The notes below the pieces were generated by a model that was given only the letters and a program-made list of their open reading frames with translations, did not search any database and had not been told where the DNA came from. 64,000 nt of DNA from Diaporthe sp. PMI_573 (taxonomy: Eukaryota > Ascomycota > Sordariomycetes > Diaporthales > Diaporthaceae): contig JAJTUP010000002.1 in the NCBI GenBank assembly GCA_021399435.1, positions 3,348,001 to 3,412,000 of the forward strand. The letters run 5' to 3'. Positions within the stretch are counted from its first letter, which is position 1; every line of letters begins with the position of its first letter. Position numbers and translations under genes: made by a program. Positions 24,703-35,370 of this stretch are shown here, one piece after another.

Positions 24703-27625
24703 TTATTTTGGTGTCAGAACGACCCCCTCATACTCCTTGCTCTTTATGATCTCGAGCGTGTGGAAGAAATGCTTCTTGCTGTTGTCGATTGACGCTGAGT
24801 CTTGTTGGTTACCAGCGAGGTTCGAGTGAATAAGCTCGATCAGCCCGTTCAGATATTTCGTGGTGACCTTGTGGATTGAGTCAGCCAATGTCATCGATTG
24901 CAACGGGTCCAGGCACAGATGAAACACAGGATACGTTGCCAACTTACCGACTCATTATGTTGGTCAAAATAATAGACATATCTGTCTAGGATCTCAACAA
25001 AGAGCTCGATCGAAGTGGCCGTTTCCATGCACGAGTCAGCCACCCTCAGTGCACGCTGCAAGCACTCTAGGACGCGCTTGCCGTCACGGTAGAGCTACGA
25101 TCTGGTTAGCGAGATGTTGCCGAGGTTGGTGACGCCGCCAAACTCACGTCTTTTCCATCTTCCTCTCCATTGCCAGGGATCGGCGTGGCCCACCAGAGGT
25201 GGCTTGCCAGGTATACGGCACGACACTGATCCGGCTTTCTCAGCAACTTGCTGGCGTGTTGAGCACACTTGGTAATGAGAGTGTCATAATTCTCCTTCCC
25301 GAAGTTGCGTGTGGTGTGCAGCGCGCTGGAGATCACGCACACGGCCTGAAATTGGGCCTTGGAGTCACTGACTGCCTCCTCGTACACAGTAAAAGCCTGC
25401 GCGAAAAACTCATACGCCACCTCCTCATGGCCCGTCTGGTCGGCCGTCTGCCCGCAGGCGCAGAACAGACGTAGGGCGAGTTCCGAAGCACCAGCGCCAT
25501 TGACACGGGTGTAGAGTTGGGACAGGGCGGAATGCATGAACTTGTACAGTGCCGACGACTGAGTGGACCAGTTGTCTTCGTAGTGTTCGCGTTTCTTGTA
25601 GCGGCGAGCCAGCTTCATGCCTGCGGTGATGAGGGGCGGTGTTGTGGTGCGGATGCGCTCGTTGCCTTCTGCGTAGGCCTTGCGCGTCATCTGCAGCAAC
25701 TTGAACTGGGTGTCATTGTCCTCGCCCTGAAGCAGGTGCACCAGCCGAGCCAACCAGCCCTGCTCCTCCATAGTCTCGTCCGTCTCCATGGCGCGGGATC
25801 GTGCTGATGAGACGCCTGGGTAGCCCTGGGATTGAGAGCCTTCCTTGATCAACACAGCGAGCACTCCGAGCACATTCTCCAAGTGCGCGGCCGTAGATAT
25901 TGGCGTCTGGTTCTTGAGGAGGGTGCGCGCAACCTCACCGGCAACCGCACGCCTGGTAGGATAAGTCTGGGATTGGAAGAGCGGCACGTAGAAAGGGAGG
26001 GACAAGGCGGTAAATATAGAGACGTATCGCTTCAGCGGGGCCTGGAGGAGAGCGAGCAGGCTCTGCTGAGCAACAGGCGAGTGCAGGTCGGCGCTGTTGG
26101 CATGCTCGTGTACTTTTGCGTTGGCATAGTCCAGGACCTGGTCGACATAGTCTAATCGTTCGGGGTAGATGTTGAGGGCAAGATTTGTGAGCGAGACCAG
26201 CAGCGCGATAGTGTCTTGTATAGGCAGGCGCTGTGCCTCAACAAGATGTTGTACCTGGCCGAAGAAGATGTCGTAGAGTGCAACATTCTCCGGGATGCCG
26301 CGATGTTTGACTGGCGACCCTGGCTCCTCTCCGTTGACAGCCGTGGCCTCGGTCTCTGCTATCGAGGCTGCAGGCTCCGATTCTCCGGGGAGTGTCTCGG
26401 TCGCTGAGGCCGCATCTTCTCCGTGACTGGAACCATTCTCGCCAGTCGTTGGTTGTTCAGGCTTGTCAGGAGTTTGCTGAGCAGGCTGGGGATCCTCGTA
26501 TCCAAGCCGGGCCTTTTCCAGCAGGTGCACCAAGGCGTCCTGTTCGGTCTTGGCCCTGTCGTCCGTGGTCTCGTCCTGCGCCTCCCGTTCTGCATAGTCC
26601 GACAGCCTGTCCATGAGACCGATGACGATGGCCTTGACGTTGACGTGTGGGTTCAGGCGTGACACGGCTGCGAGGAATTGGTCGAGAGTATGGAGGTGGT
26701 ACTCATCTGGGAAGACCTGCGTGATGACTTCCAGCAGGTACTCCTGAGCGAGCACGTCACGGCATTGTACCACCTGTTCCAGCAGAGGACCAAGGATCCC
26801 GTTCTTGTAGGCTTCGAGATCCACCAGCTGGCTCAGGCGCACGATGTTGCTGCCAACGAGCAGCTGCAGCTCCTTGCGCTCCTGGGTCCGCAATTCACGC
26901 TCCCTGGAGTGGCCTTGATGCTGCAAGCGCACCCACAACTTGTTCATCTCGACAAAGTTTGTGAGGATGAAGTTGATCGAGTCCTGCAGGTTGCCTTCCG
27001 GGCCATCTCCTTCCCCTGCTGGCAAGTAGTCCCGGGCCTGCCCAGACAAGTAGTACCTCAGGAACAGGCCTCTTATGGGATGCTGGACGCCTCTGCTCAT
27101 GTCCATCATGTCTTTCATCAGCTCCTTGACAGGCGCGCCGTCGATAGACATGTAGGCAGTGCCAACTGTGATCATCAGGTAGAGGCGAGGCACGATGTTG
27201 CCGGCATATTGGACGAGCTCGTACAGGTCGGCGAGGTGGTTCACGGGGTGGTTTTCTCGGAGGTGGACAGAGAGGAAGCGGAGGGCATCAAAGACGGCCA
27301 TGTAGAGCTCATAGTACTGCTTGGGGCCGAGGCTGGACGTTCGCAGCTCGGAGACGAGGGTGGAACTGAAGGGTCAGGAGCATGTCAGTGGCGACCCAGG
27401 GGGCTGAGCTGTTGGCGAAGCTCACGGCAGCGACTGGGCGGCGGGAGAGGGTGCGGATGGGGGGGAGGGAGGGGCGCGCGAGACGACGTACCAGCACTTG
27501 AGAGCGTCCATGAGCTTGCCAGGCATGTCCAGACACTTGCGCATCAGGCCTGTCTGGTGGCGCACTGCCTCGAGGGCATCGCTGAGCAGGCGAACCTGGT
27601 CCTCGGGTGGAGCAGGAGCAGCCAT
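24703..27625 (-). CDS. VPS35: Retromer subunit VPS35
   Basis: Four exons on the minus strand (27625-27492, 27365-25148, 25094-24948, 24867-24703) give 887 aa, close to the usual fungal length. VPS35 is the cargo-binding alpha-solenoid of retromer, which returns receptors from endosomes to the Golgi. The N-terminus has the conserved QVRLL and GKLMDALKC segments. The signature PRLYLM, which contacts VPS26, is at 104-109. The C-terminal part ([28 protein letters not shown]) is well conserved and contacts VPS29. A Pro/Glu/Ser/Thr-rich linker of about 70 residues interrupts the solenoid near residues 300-370. All introns keep frame with GT-AG ends. The gene is intact and almost certainly a housekeeping gene. 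Confidence 0.97.
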
Positions 27626-27805
27626 GGCGTCAGACAGACTCCTGATCTTGCGGATTGATTGTTTCTTGTGCTCGAGATATCGTCCACCGATCCACCCTAT
27701 GGCGGCCTCGCCGTACCGGGTGGGCGCAATAGTTCCGTCTCGGGGCCGGGCTGGGCGCGGGTCAAAAGCGCACTCCGGGGTCGTGGTTGCTGTCGTGCGG
27801 TCGGG

Positions 27806-27837
27806 GCTGGCGCTGGCGCTGGTGCTGGCGCTGGCGC
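27806..27837. repeat. GCTGGC hexamer array
   Basis: About five near-perfect head-to-tail copies of a GGCGCT/GGTGCT-type hexamer lie in the VPS35 upstream region. Confidence 0.75.
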
Positions 27838-28103
27838 AGTCAGGTGGTCGACGTCGTGGGAAGGGTGGGCGGGTGCGTGGCAGACTGAGCGAGGAGCGAG
27901 GAGCGAGGGGCGAGGGGGAGAGGAGAGGAGAGTTGCGCGGTAAGCACGGAGCAGGGTAGGGGTGGCCGGGACAGGTGGAATTAGTCTAGAAGAGACGGGT
28001 GTATGGGACAGTTGAAGGCCAGAAACAAGCACTCAATCAACTCATGGACAGCACGCGGGATATGGCGAGGGCGCGTGGTTGCAGCAGGGACACACATACG
28101 CAT

Positions 28104-28132
28104 CGGGTGCGGGTGCGGGTGCGAGTGCGGGT
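28104..28132. repeat. GGGTGC hexamer array
   Basis: GGGTGC repeats four to five times, with one GAGTGC variant, between genes. Confidence 0.8.
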
Positions 28133-28506
28133 ATCCTGACGAGCCTCCCACTTGTTGGAGCAAGCTCCCACTTGCTTCGTCACCGTTAGTCTAGCTGCAC
28201 TGGCATGGGACCCCTGTCAGTCGCAAGCGAAGTGATGTCCCCCCCGGTCCTTCCCCCAAAGGGCTACGCCAGGGCTTGCTTGCCTCCGAGGTTCTTGCAC
28301 AAGTGATACTTTTGTTTTGGTTCGATTAATTAGATACTTCCCTTACAACTGAAGGCGACCAAAGCTGGATGAGTGAGCCCAAACGGAGAAAGACAGCCGA
28401 CTTGACAAGAATCATCCAACAGCAGCATTCCCGTATATCAAGAGCCGGTCCTTCGCCCTCGACCGGATGCCATTCCTCGAGCCTGTCCGCCAGGCTCCTA
28501 GGTTGC

Positions 28507-29298
28507 TCACCTGGCCGCATCGGCTGCTTGGATCCGAGCAAAGCCGGCACAGCAGAAGGTCGCACCAGCTTGGACAATTCTCTTCCACACTGCCAGCTCT
28601 TCATCATCGCGCGGCGCATATATGAACGTGTAGTTCCAAGGGAGCCTTCCCCCGCCGCTCAACCTGTGCCGCCTGCCCCAGCCCAACTCGATCACCCTCT
28701 TCTGGTCTCTCAGGCTCATGACCAGATGTGTGCTCCCATCCGGCGGGTGGATATGACACATTTCACCTCGGGTGCTCCGTAGGACCTCCGGCCGGTCCCC
28801 CTCGCTCACCTCCTCACTCAATCCCATTGCTGGGACTGGGCCTTCCAAAACACTCGTCTGTGTCTGCAAGGCCTTGTCATTCGCGCCAACCAGCGCGTCG
28901 AGGTAGGCAAACATGGCCTTCTTCATTTCGGTGCTCGCGATGTCTGTGACCTGCCTCTGTGGCGCGACGAAACCAGGGACCTGGGGTGCTTTGTTGCCAG
29001 GGCGCCAGCTCAGCCCACCCACGGCCGTGTTGGGTAGAAAGCTCTCCCGGTCGTGCGGGCCCGCGACAGCCTCCAGATCGTACGGGGCCGGGACTGTGGT
29101 GTCCTTCCGGGACTTGGTCGCCATACGCAGCTGCATATACCAGCCCCAGAATGTGTCGGGCAGCCCGTGTGGGCCTAGGGCTATATAAGCACGATAGTCA
29201 CGGTGGGCGATGACTGCACCGGCAATGAAGAGGGCGGCGGTGGTTATAAAGAGAGGGCGGGTTCTGAGGTCTGAGACTATGGTTTGCACGGTTTGCAT
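28507..29298 (-). CDS. DUF5519 (luciferase-like domain) membrane protein
   Basis: A single minus-strand exon encodes 263 aa from ATG 29298 (context CAAGATGCAA). The frame runs further upstream but has no earlier ATG in that extension. Residues about 17-32 (PLFITTAALFIAGAVIA) form a membrane segment. The C-terminal half carries the DUF5519 pattern: CHIHPPDGSTHLVMS, then IELGWGRRH, then YTFIYAPRDDEE. This domain family is named for a remote relation to luciferase-associated sequences; no reaction is established in fungi. There is no lesion and no obvious partner gene. The family assignment is good, the function unknown. Confidence 0.85.
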   Translation of the reverse strand: MQTVQTIVSDLRTRPLFITTAALFIAGAVIAHRDYRAYIALGPHGLPDTFWGWYMQLRMATKSRKDTTVPAPYDLEAVAGPHDRESFLPNTAVGGLSWRPGNKAPQVPGFVAPQRQVTDIASTEMKKAMFAYLDALVGANDKALQTQTSVLEGPVPAMGLSEEVSEGDRPEVLRSTRGEMCHIHPPDGSTHLVMSLRDQKRVIELGWGRRHRLSGGGRLPWNYTFIYAPRDDEELAVWKRIVQAGATFCCAGFARIQAADAAR

Positions 29299-31021
29299 CT
29301 TGAGATTTTGGAAGACTTGTAATTGAATTCTGTTGTCCCTGCCTGTGTGGTATCGTATCCGGAGTGGTTTCAAAGCTATCGATGTTTTGCAGGGGAGTGA
29401 CCGGATACGGACCCAAAAAGATGTCTAGAGCCTGGTCGATGAGCGTGTTGGACTGGCTTGAGCAGAGGTCTTTATACAAACTCGCCGTCATCACCATCAC
29501 ATGCCCTTCTCTTTTGGATCTCGAAACACCGAGGAGGCTCGTCACACATAATCACCAGAGGCACTGTGGTGTTGCAGGATCGCAGACACCAGTTGATTTA
29601 GTCTGCCTATGTGTTCGTATCTCCGAAGCATCAAGAGACAAGTAGTCTGCCCTTCCCTTGGCCGCGCCTCCAGGCCGCTAGCGTGAGATCTTCCATATTG
29701 CACTGAATGTGCTTCCGAGACCTGGGACCATGCAAAGTGATCTTACGGCCGAGCCTCGGCGATAAATCTCGGACCTCCGAGGCTGACTCCATTCAAAACA
29801 AGCAAACAAGCAGCAGAAAAACAAGTGGACCAATCTCTGCTCACAATTAACAGGCTTTCAGCTCAATGTCGCCGGGTAAAATAGCATCACGTTGGAGCAT
29901 CTACAGCACCAAAGCACCGGCCATGACGACCTTGTCATGGCACAGCGCCCTGCAGCCGCGCATAAAGTGACCAACAGCGAGCGAAAAGATACCCACAAAA
30001 CGTGTATGATCAGGGAGACGAGGGGAGGCGCTGAAAGTTTTGCACTGATTTTCCCCTTTGCCTTCCTCCCTTCCGCCATGCACATTCCCCTAACTTTTGA
30101 GATTTCTCTCACGCTATAAGACAAGACGACCTCGCCCGGAGCCGGAAGCCCCTCGGCGCTTCTGATACGAAAGACTGTGTCATTGCCGAGGGTCGGGATT
30201 GGTTTCCTCAGGCTACTTTCAGGTCGGTTTCTCATCGATGAAGCACTGCTTAATTGGTCTGACGCGTGTGCTGGGCTTGTCATGAATGCCGTGAGAATGA
30301 TTGGCTTCGAGTCCAAGAAAACAGTCTTCCTTGAAAAAATGAAGTGCATCCTGAACCATATTCACAGATAAAGAGGCCTAGTCAATTGGGGCATCGGTCG
30401 CGCAAATAGATTAGTAGCATCCCAACTCTTCAACAGGCTACAAATCTAGAACCTCTTGAGCACGCAGCCAATCAGCCGAAAATTGGTTGTGGTTTTATGT
30501 TAATTCGTGCGCCATTGGTAAAACAGAAGGCACATTTTGTCTGGAGTTGACGCAACCTCCAGGGTCCAGATATTACTGGGTGTACTGGAACGGCATGATT
30601 GTTTCAGTACAGTATGTAACTAGTTTTGCACTCGAGGAGATTTTTAAAGTCCCCCCGCTCTTGTCTTCCGCTTGACGAAGGCAACATGAGCAGTTGTACG
30701 TAATGTTTGTGTGCCTGTGTGGCTTCGGTGCCCACATCCTGTGTTACAGCACGGAGCCGCTGCCCAGGTGTTTCAGAGCTCGAGTGAGTCGATTGCGTTG
30801 ATGTGCGGTGAAGACGGTTGAACTAGTTTCCCCGTCTTTGAACAATAGTCGAGGACCCCGCAAGTGCCACGGATGTTGTGCGATGGATTTGTAAGCGGTG
30901 AAACACCACACATATAAAGTACCCTGATGAACTTGACATTAGGACGTGGTCGACCAAGCTGTAGTGATCGAGTCTACACATTCTTCAGAACATACTCACC
31001 CTCGTCCCCCGCGACCTCACC
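29299..31021. other. Divergent intergenic region
   Basis: No credible exon was found in this stretch between the DUF5519 gene (-) and the SRPBCC gene (+). A minus-strand frame at 29858-30349 has no recognisable content. Confidence 0.55.
30913..30918 (+). promoter_or_regulatory. TATA-like box of the SRPBCC gene
   Basis: TATAAA occurs 104 bases before the start codon at 31022. Confidence 0.5.
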
Positions 31022-31573
31022 ATGGCCACTCAGTCGGCAATCATCTGGCCAGCCAAATTCACTCCGGGCGAGACAGACAACTATGTGTCCAACGAGGTCA
31101 TCGTCAAGGGGATTACTGCCGCACAGATATGGGCGCTGCTGGACGACATCACGAAGTGGGAGTCATACTACCTGAACTGCGGTCAAATCACTGTGCCCGA
31201 GTCGGGGCCCATGCTCAACAAGGGCGACATCTTTAAGTTCGCCACCTTCGGCTTCCCGCCCTTGACATGCACTGTGGAGGGATCCGTAACGCCGGGCAAT
31301 GGGACAGCGGGACGGCTTGCGTGGAGCGCCGATGCGGGGGAAGGGGTTGCGATCTATCACGCGTGGCTGGTGGAGGACTTGGAAGGTGGAAGGGTGAGAA
31401 TCCTGACGCAGGAGAGTCAGATAGGGTCGATCTTCCGGGAATGGGCGGGGGCAGTGCCGAACAAGATGTTGCTGGGACATCAGGACTGGTTGGATGGGCT
31501 CGTCAAGACCGTCCGAGGGCAGGAAGTCGACGAGACGAATTTGAAGAGCGTTGGGTTTCCACAGAGGACTTGA
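31022..31573 (+). CDS. SRPBCC (polyketide cyclase/START-like) small protein
   Basis: An intronless frame gives 183 aa. The start context CTCACCATGGCC is ideal. The pattern is that of the SRPBCC helix-grip fold: an N-terminal strand, VIVKGITAAQIWALLDDITKWESYY (first helix and loop), several strands ending HAWLVEDLEGGRVRILTQES, and a long C-terminal helix (ML-LGHQDWLDGLV). Members bind hydrophobic ligands; some are polyketide cyclases or lipid carriers. No signal peptide, so it is probably cytosolic. It starts a compact group with the TENA-like and flavin oxidoreductase genes downstream on the same strand. The fold call is fair; the ligand is unknown. Confidence 0.8.
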   Translation: MATQSAIIWPAKFTPGETDNYVSNEVIVKGITAAQIWALLDDITKWESYYLNCGQITVPESGPMLNKGDIFKFATFGFPPLTCTVEGSVTPGNGTAGRLAWSADAGEGVAIYHAWLVEDLEGGRVRILTQESQIGSIFREWAGAVPNKMLLGHQDWLDGLVKTVRGQEVDETNLKSVGFPQRT

Positions 31574-31998
31574 GCTCGGAACCCAAGTAAATTAATTACA
31601 GTACATTACATGATCACGGACGGCGGGCGTTGAATTGGACTTGGCCACACGGAGCACCCCCCCCCCCAATTCAACCCCACGAGCCCTTCTCACTCCCACA
31701 CGAACGCAGGGAGGATTTAATCTACGATGCTCGCCAAAGTCTCAAGCCTCGTTGAAAGTCTCAGATGGACTTGTCTCCCTTGACGGGACATGGAGACATG
31801 GAGACACGGCTAGCTGCACGTGTCATTGAGCAGAGGGGGAAACACATAGGGTTCGGGTGTGTGTTCAGCTCACAAAACAACTACGTCACCCTGAGCTTGG
31901 GCTCAAGACCTCTTCGCTCCTTCGATTCGCTCATTCAATGTGCTGTTCTTCCTCCAGTGGCATTGCGAATCTAGAGAGCAAACGCATCGTCAAAGAAA
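31574..31998. other. Short intergenic region
   Basis: This separates the SRPBCC and TENA-like genes on the same strand. It holds an 11-base C run at 31657-31667 and no gene. Confidence 0.65.
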
Positions 31999-32826
31999 AT
32001 GACCATTCCCACCTTCTCACTCACCTCCCATCTCCTTGGCGTTGACCCGCCAGGGTACAAAGCCGCGACGGAGGCGCCTTTCCTCACGGCAGCTAGTGAG
32101 GGGCGTCTCGATAAGCAGACCTTGGGCAAGTGGCTCGCCAATGACCGCCTCTACATACATGCCTACATCAAGGCCGCGGGACGTACGCTGTCTGTCATCG
32201 ACCTGCCGCAAACAACCCCGGAGTCACCAAGCGAGGCGGCGCCCGAGACACGGTTCGTCGATTGGCTATTCTCTTCCCTAACGGCCCTGCGGAGGGAGGA
32301 ACGGTTATTCGTCGACGTGGCCCGCAAATATGGCTTGTCCATCGACCTGGAGACCATGACCACCACCGAGGGCGGGAGACAGGTCCAGCGCGTTCCGGGC
32401 ACTGCAAAGCTGCCCGGCCTTGTCATGTTCGAGAAGCTCTTCGGGTCGCTGCACCCCGCCGCGAGTGTCGACAGGAGCCTGCCTCTTCCGTGGCTAGAGG
32501 CTGCGGTTGTCTTCTGGGGCACAGAGAAGGTCTATTCTGATGCTTGGACCTGGGCCAAGTCTAAACAGCGGGCTGGCGCGGGAGCGTCTGATGCAGATGG
32601 GGGTGCCTTGAGAATGGACCTCATCCCGAACTGGGGAAACAGCGGGTTCGCAGCTTTTGTTCAAGAACTCTCCGGCGTTATTGACCATGCAGTGTCCGAG
32701 GTGGTGGCTCTCCTGGGCGACGGTGTCAAGGAGACTCTCGTCCAGAGGTCGCACAAGGTTTGGGCTGAATTGGTAGCTGCTGAGAAGGCCTTCTGGCTCG
32801 TGGCCGAACACCGAGCCTACACCTGA
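31999..32826 (+). CDS. TENA/THI-4-like haem-oxygenase-fold protein
   Basis: An intronless frame gives 275 aa from ATG 31999 (context GAAAATGACC). It is predicted all-helical and shows the TENA/THI-4 pattern: an N-terminal helix, PFLTAASEGRLDKQTLGKWL and LANDRLYIHAYI, a central helix pair, YSDAWTWA, and a C-terminal WAELVAAEKAFWLVAE with the Glu expected of the family. TenA proteins hydrolyse thiamin breakdown products through an active-site Cys in the TenA_C class. This protein contains no cysteine at all, so it cannot be a classical thiaminase II and falls closer to the cysteine-less class or to eukaryotic relatives of unknown role. It lies between SRPBCC and flavin-oxidoreductase genes on the same strand. 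Confidence 0.85.
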   Translation: MTIPTFSLTSHLLGVDPPGYKAATEAPFLTAASEGRLDKQTLGKWLANDRLYIHAYIKAAGRTLSVIDLPQTTPESPSEAAPETRFVDWLFSSLTALRREERLFVDVARKYGLSIDLETMTTTEGGRQVQRVPGTAKLPGLVMFEKLFGSLHPAASVDRSLPLPWLEAAVVFWGTEKVYSDAWTWAKSKQRAGAGASDADGGALRMDLIPNWGNSGFAAFVQELSGVIDHAVSEVVALLGDGVKETLVQRSHKVWAELVAAEKAFWLVAEHRAYT

Positions 32827-33535
32827 TACCTGCTGCGGTCAAGCGTTGACATTGTAAGGGGAATGGCAAGTGGCACTCTGGGTCTTGCCCGTATGGCGCT
32901 GGGCGGTCCATCTTGCTATGAGACTGATATAAAGGTAAGATGGCCGCAGACGTTGATAGTGGAGACAGAGGGGTCTTGGGGGGAGGATGTTTGCAGTACC
33001 AGGGCACTGGCAAAGCTGGTACAACCACCCGGGAGATGAACGGCTGCAAGGGCGGTGGGTGTATTTCTATCGCTTGCTGAGAATCAACCAGCATTCGGCG
33101 TTCTCATCCAAGGTTTTTAGGGGACTTTTCGTGGGTCCTCAGCGGTTTCCCGGCATGGGTGCCGCGCCTGCAACAGCAATGACGACATGACTTAACAGTT
33201 TGTTGCATTACAAAGTCCATGTAATTACCAGGCCGCGAAAAGCGGATTTACCAAGTCCCACAAGCGCCACAGTTTGAACTGCCGCGGTAATGTGATTTCT
33301 AAGGCTGAATCGTATGGTAGTAATAGTGACTCCATCATTTGGTGCGATTCCGGAAGCAGCTACAATATAAAAGTAGGCGTGACGCGACCGATCAGCCTCA
33401 GCCATGGGTCCATCACCGCCGCATGTAGACCGAGAACACCATCGCCCTCACCGATAACCACACCAGCAGCACCCTTACTCTTGCATCAACGTGTTTTGAT
33501 ACGCTTTCGCCTAAGAGATCTTGTCAACCAAGACC
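32827..33535. other. Intergenic and promoter of the oxidoreductase
   Basis: About 0.7 kb with no supported gene. The right end contains the putative TATA box of the next gene. Confidence 0.6.
33366..33371 (+). promoter_or_regulatory. TATA-like box of the flavin oxidoreductase gene
   Basis: TATAAA lies 165 bases upstream of ATG 33536. Confidence 0.45.
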
Positions 33536-35127
33536 ATGACTCCCACACGTTTTGAAGCCGAGGACGTTGACCCAAGCCCGCTGGGTCAGCCCCTGGAATT
33601 CGAATTCAGCGGCTTGACGGCTAAGAACCGATTCATGAAGGCGGCCATGACAGAGAGCCTGGTAAGCAGCTTCTAGATATACTTGTAACGCCTTCCAGAA
33701 GAAACTTCTCCCCTCTGTGGTATATACCTCAAAGAGCTTATCGTACCGCTGGTCCTGAAACAGGCTATGGCTACTTTGTGGCCATTTTCTCACCTAATTT
33801 ATACAAAACTACTCCCTTGGTCCTTTGAGAGCTGAATCCAAATGCTGCAGTCGACGTGGGATCCAAACGACCTCAAGAAGCGCGGCATCCCGACACCAGA
33901 ACTCATCAACGTGTATCGGCGGTGGGGTGAGGGCGGCTTCGGTGTCATATTATCCGGCAACGTCATGATCGAGTATGACCATCTTGAGGCGCCCGGAAAC
34001 CCCATCATCCCAATTGATGCATCCCCTGAGGGCAATAGGTTTGAAGCATACAAGCAGCTGGCTACTGCTGCAAAGAAAGAAGGAAGTCTGTTTGTGGCAC
34101 AGCTAAGCCATCCCGGCCGTCAGGTATCCGAAGACTTGCAAAAGCACCCAATCTCTGCGAGTGATGTCCAGCTGGAGGGCGACGTCATGGGCATGCGCTT
34201 CGCCAAGCCTCGGCCCATGGAGCAGAAGGACATCGACCGTGTCATCGAGGGGTTTGCTCATGCTGCTGAGTACTCCCACAAGGCTGGTTTTGACGGTGTC
34301 CAGTTGCACGGCGCCCATGGATACCTCCTCGCCCAATTCCTTGCGCCAACAACAAATAAGCGTACGGATCAGTACGGCGGCTCACTCCTGAACCGTGGAC
34401 GTATCATTATGGAAATCGCAGACGCCATCAAGGCCCGTGTAAAGGATACGTCATTCAGCTTGGGCATCAAGATCAACAGCGTCGAGTTCCAGAAGGGCGG
34501 CTTCAGTCCCGAAGACTGCGCTTCGCTGTGCGAAGAGCTAGAGAAGCACGGGTTTGACTACGTTGAACTCTCTGGTGGTACCTATGAGAACCTGGCGTTT
34601 TCGCACAAGAGGGAGTCCACAAAGAAGCGAGAAGCTTTCTTCCTTGAGTTTGCTGATACTATTGTTCCAAGGCTCAAGAAGACGAAAGCATATGTTGTGG
34701 GCGGCCTGAGATCAGCGGGCGCAATGGTGAAGGCATTGGACTCCGTCCACGGCGTGTCACTGGCAAGGCCGATCGCTCACGAGTTTGACTTGCCCAAGAA
34801 GATCTTTGAAGGCAAGGTCAAGAGTGCGATCCAGTACAAATTAGATGAGCAAGAATTTAGAGTCACAAACGTGGCCGCTGGAACACAGTGGGTACTGGAT
34901 CTTGACCCAGATCATTAAGTGCATGCTAACGCAATTATAGAATTCGACTTGTCGGTCAAGAGAAGGAGCCTCTCGACCTAAGCCAGGACAAGCATAAGGA
35001 TGCCTTCCTCGCATCTATGCAGAAATGGTCTAAGGGAATGGCAAATAACGAGGACCGTTCCAAGTTTGGCTACGCCGACATCGAGGGCGTACAACTTCAA
35101 CCTTTTGGAGCCGCTTACGCTGCTTGA
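33536..35127 (+). CDS. Old Yellow Enzyme-family NADH:flavin oxidoreductase
   Basis: Three exons (33536-33661, 33851-34887, 34941-35127) give 449 aa. The second intron starts GTGGGT and has a perfect TGCTAAC branch; this join restores the conserved GTQIRLVGQEKEP. The protein is an FMN-dependent TIM barrel that reduces activated alkenes or related substrates with NAD(P)H. Family features seen are KNRFMKAAMTE near the N-terminus, AQLSHPGRQ, VQLHGAHGYLLAQFLAP, DQYGGSLLNR, and the C-terminal phosphate-binding region VVGGLRSAGAM and VSLARP. The length exceeds classic yeast OYE because of a C-terminal extension common in fungal NADH-oxidase-like members. No lesion is seen. Orientation and proximity suggest co-membership with the SRPBCC and TENA-like genes; this is inference. 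Confidence 0.93.
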
Positions 35128-35370
35128 ATGATAGTCTATAGATAGCAAATATTGCAGATTAGATTTACGACACGAAACGCCCCAGCGTCCGTATTAGAAT
35201 TTGGGACCCAAATTGTGTGAAATGTCAACCGTTCATAACACATTGCTCATTGTTATTTACATCCAGCCCACTGCTGTGATGACGTCCGCTACTTGAAACT
35301 GCCTTGTTCTCAAGGCTATATCGACGGCCCTGCGCCGAACACAATCTTGACGGATGATGTTGTCTCAGAG

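Larger units (their letters stand above)
27626..28506. other. VPS35 promoter side and DUF5519 3' flank
   Basis: GC-rich sequence upstream of VPS35 contains two short hexamer arrays listed separately. No gene is supported. Confidence 0.6.
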
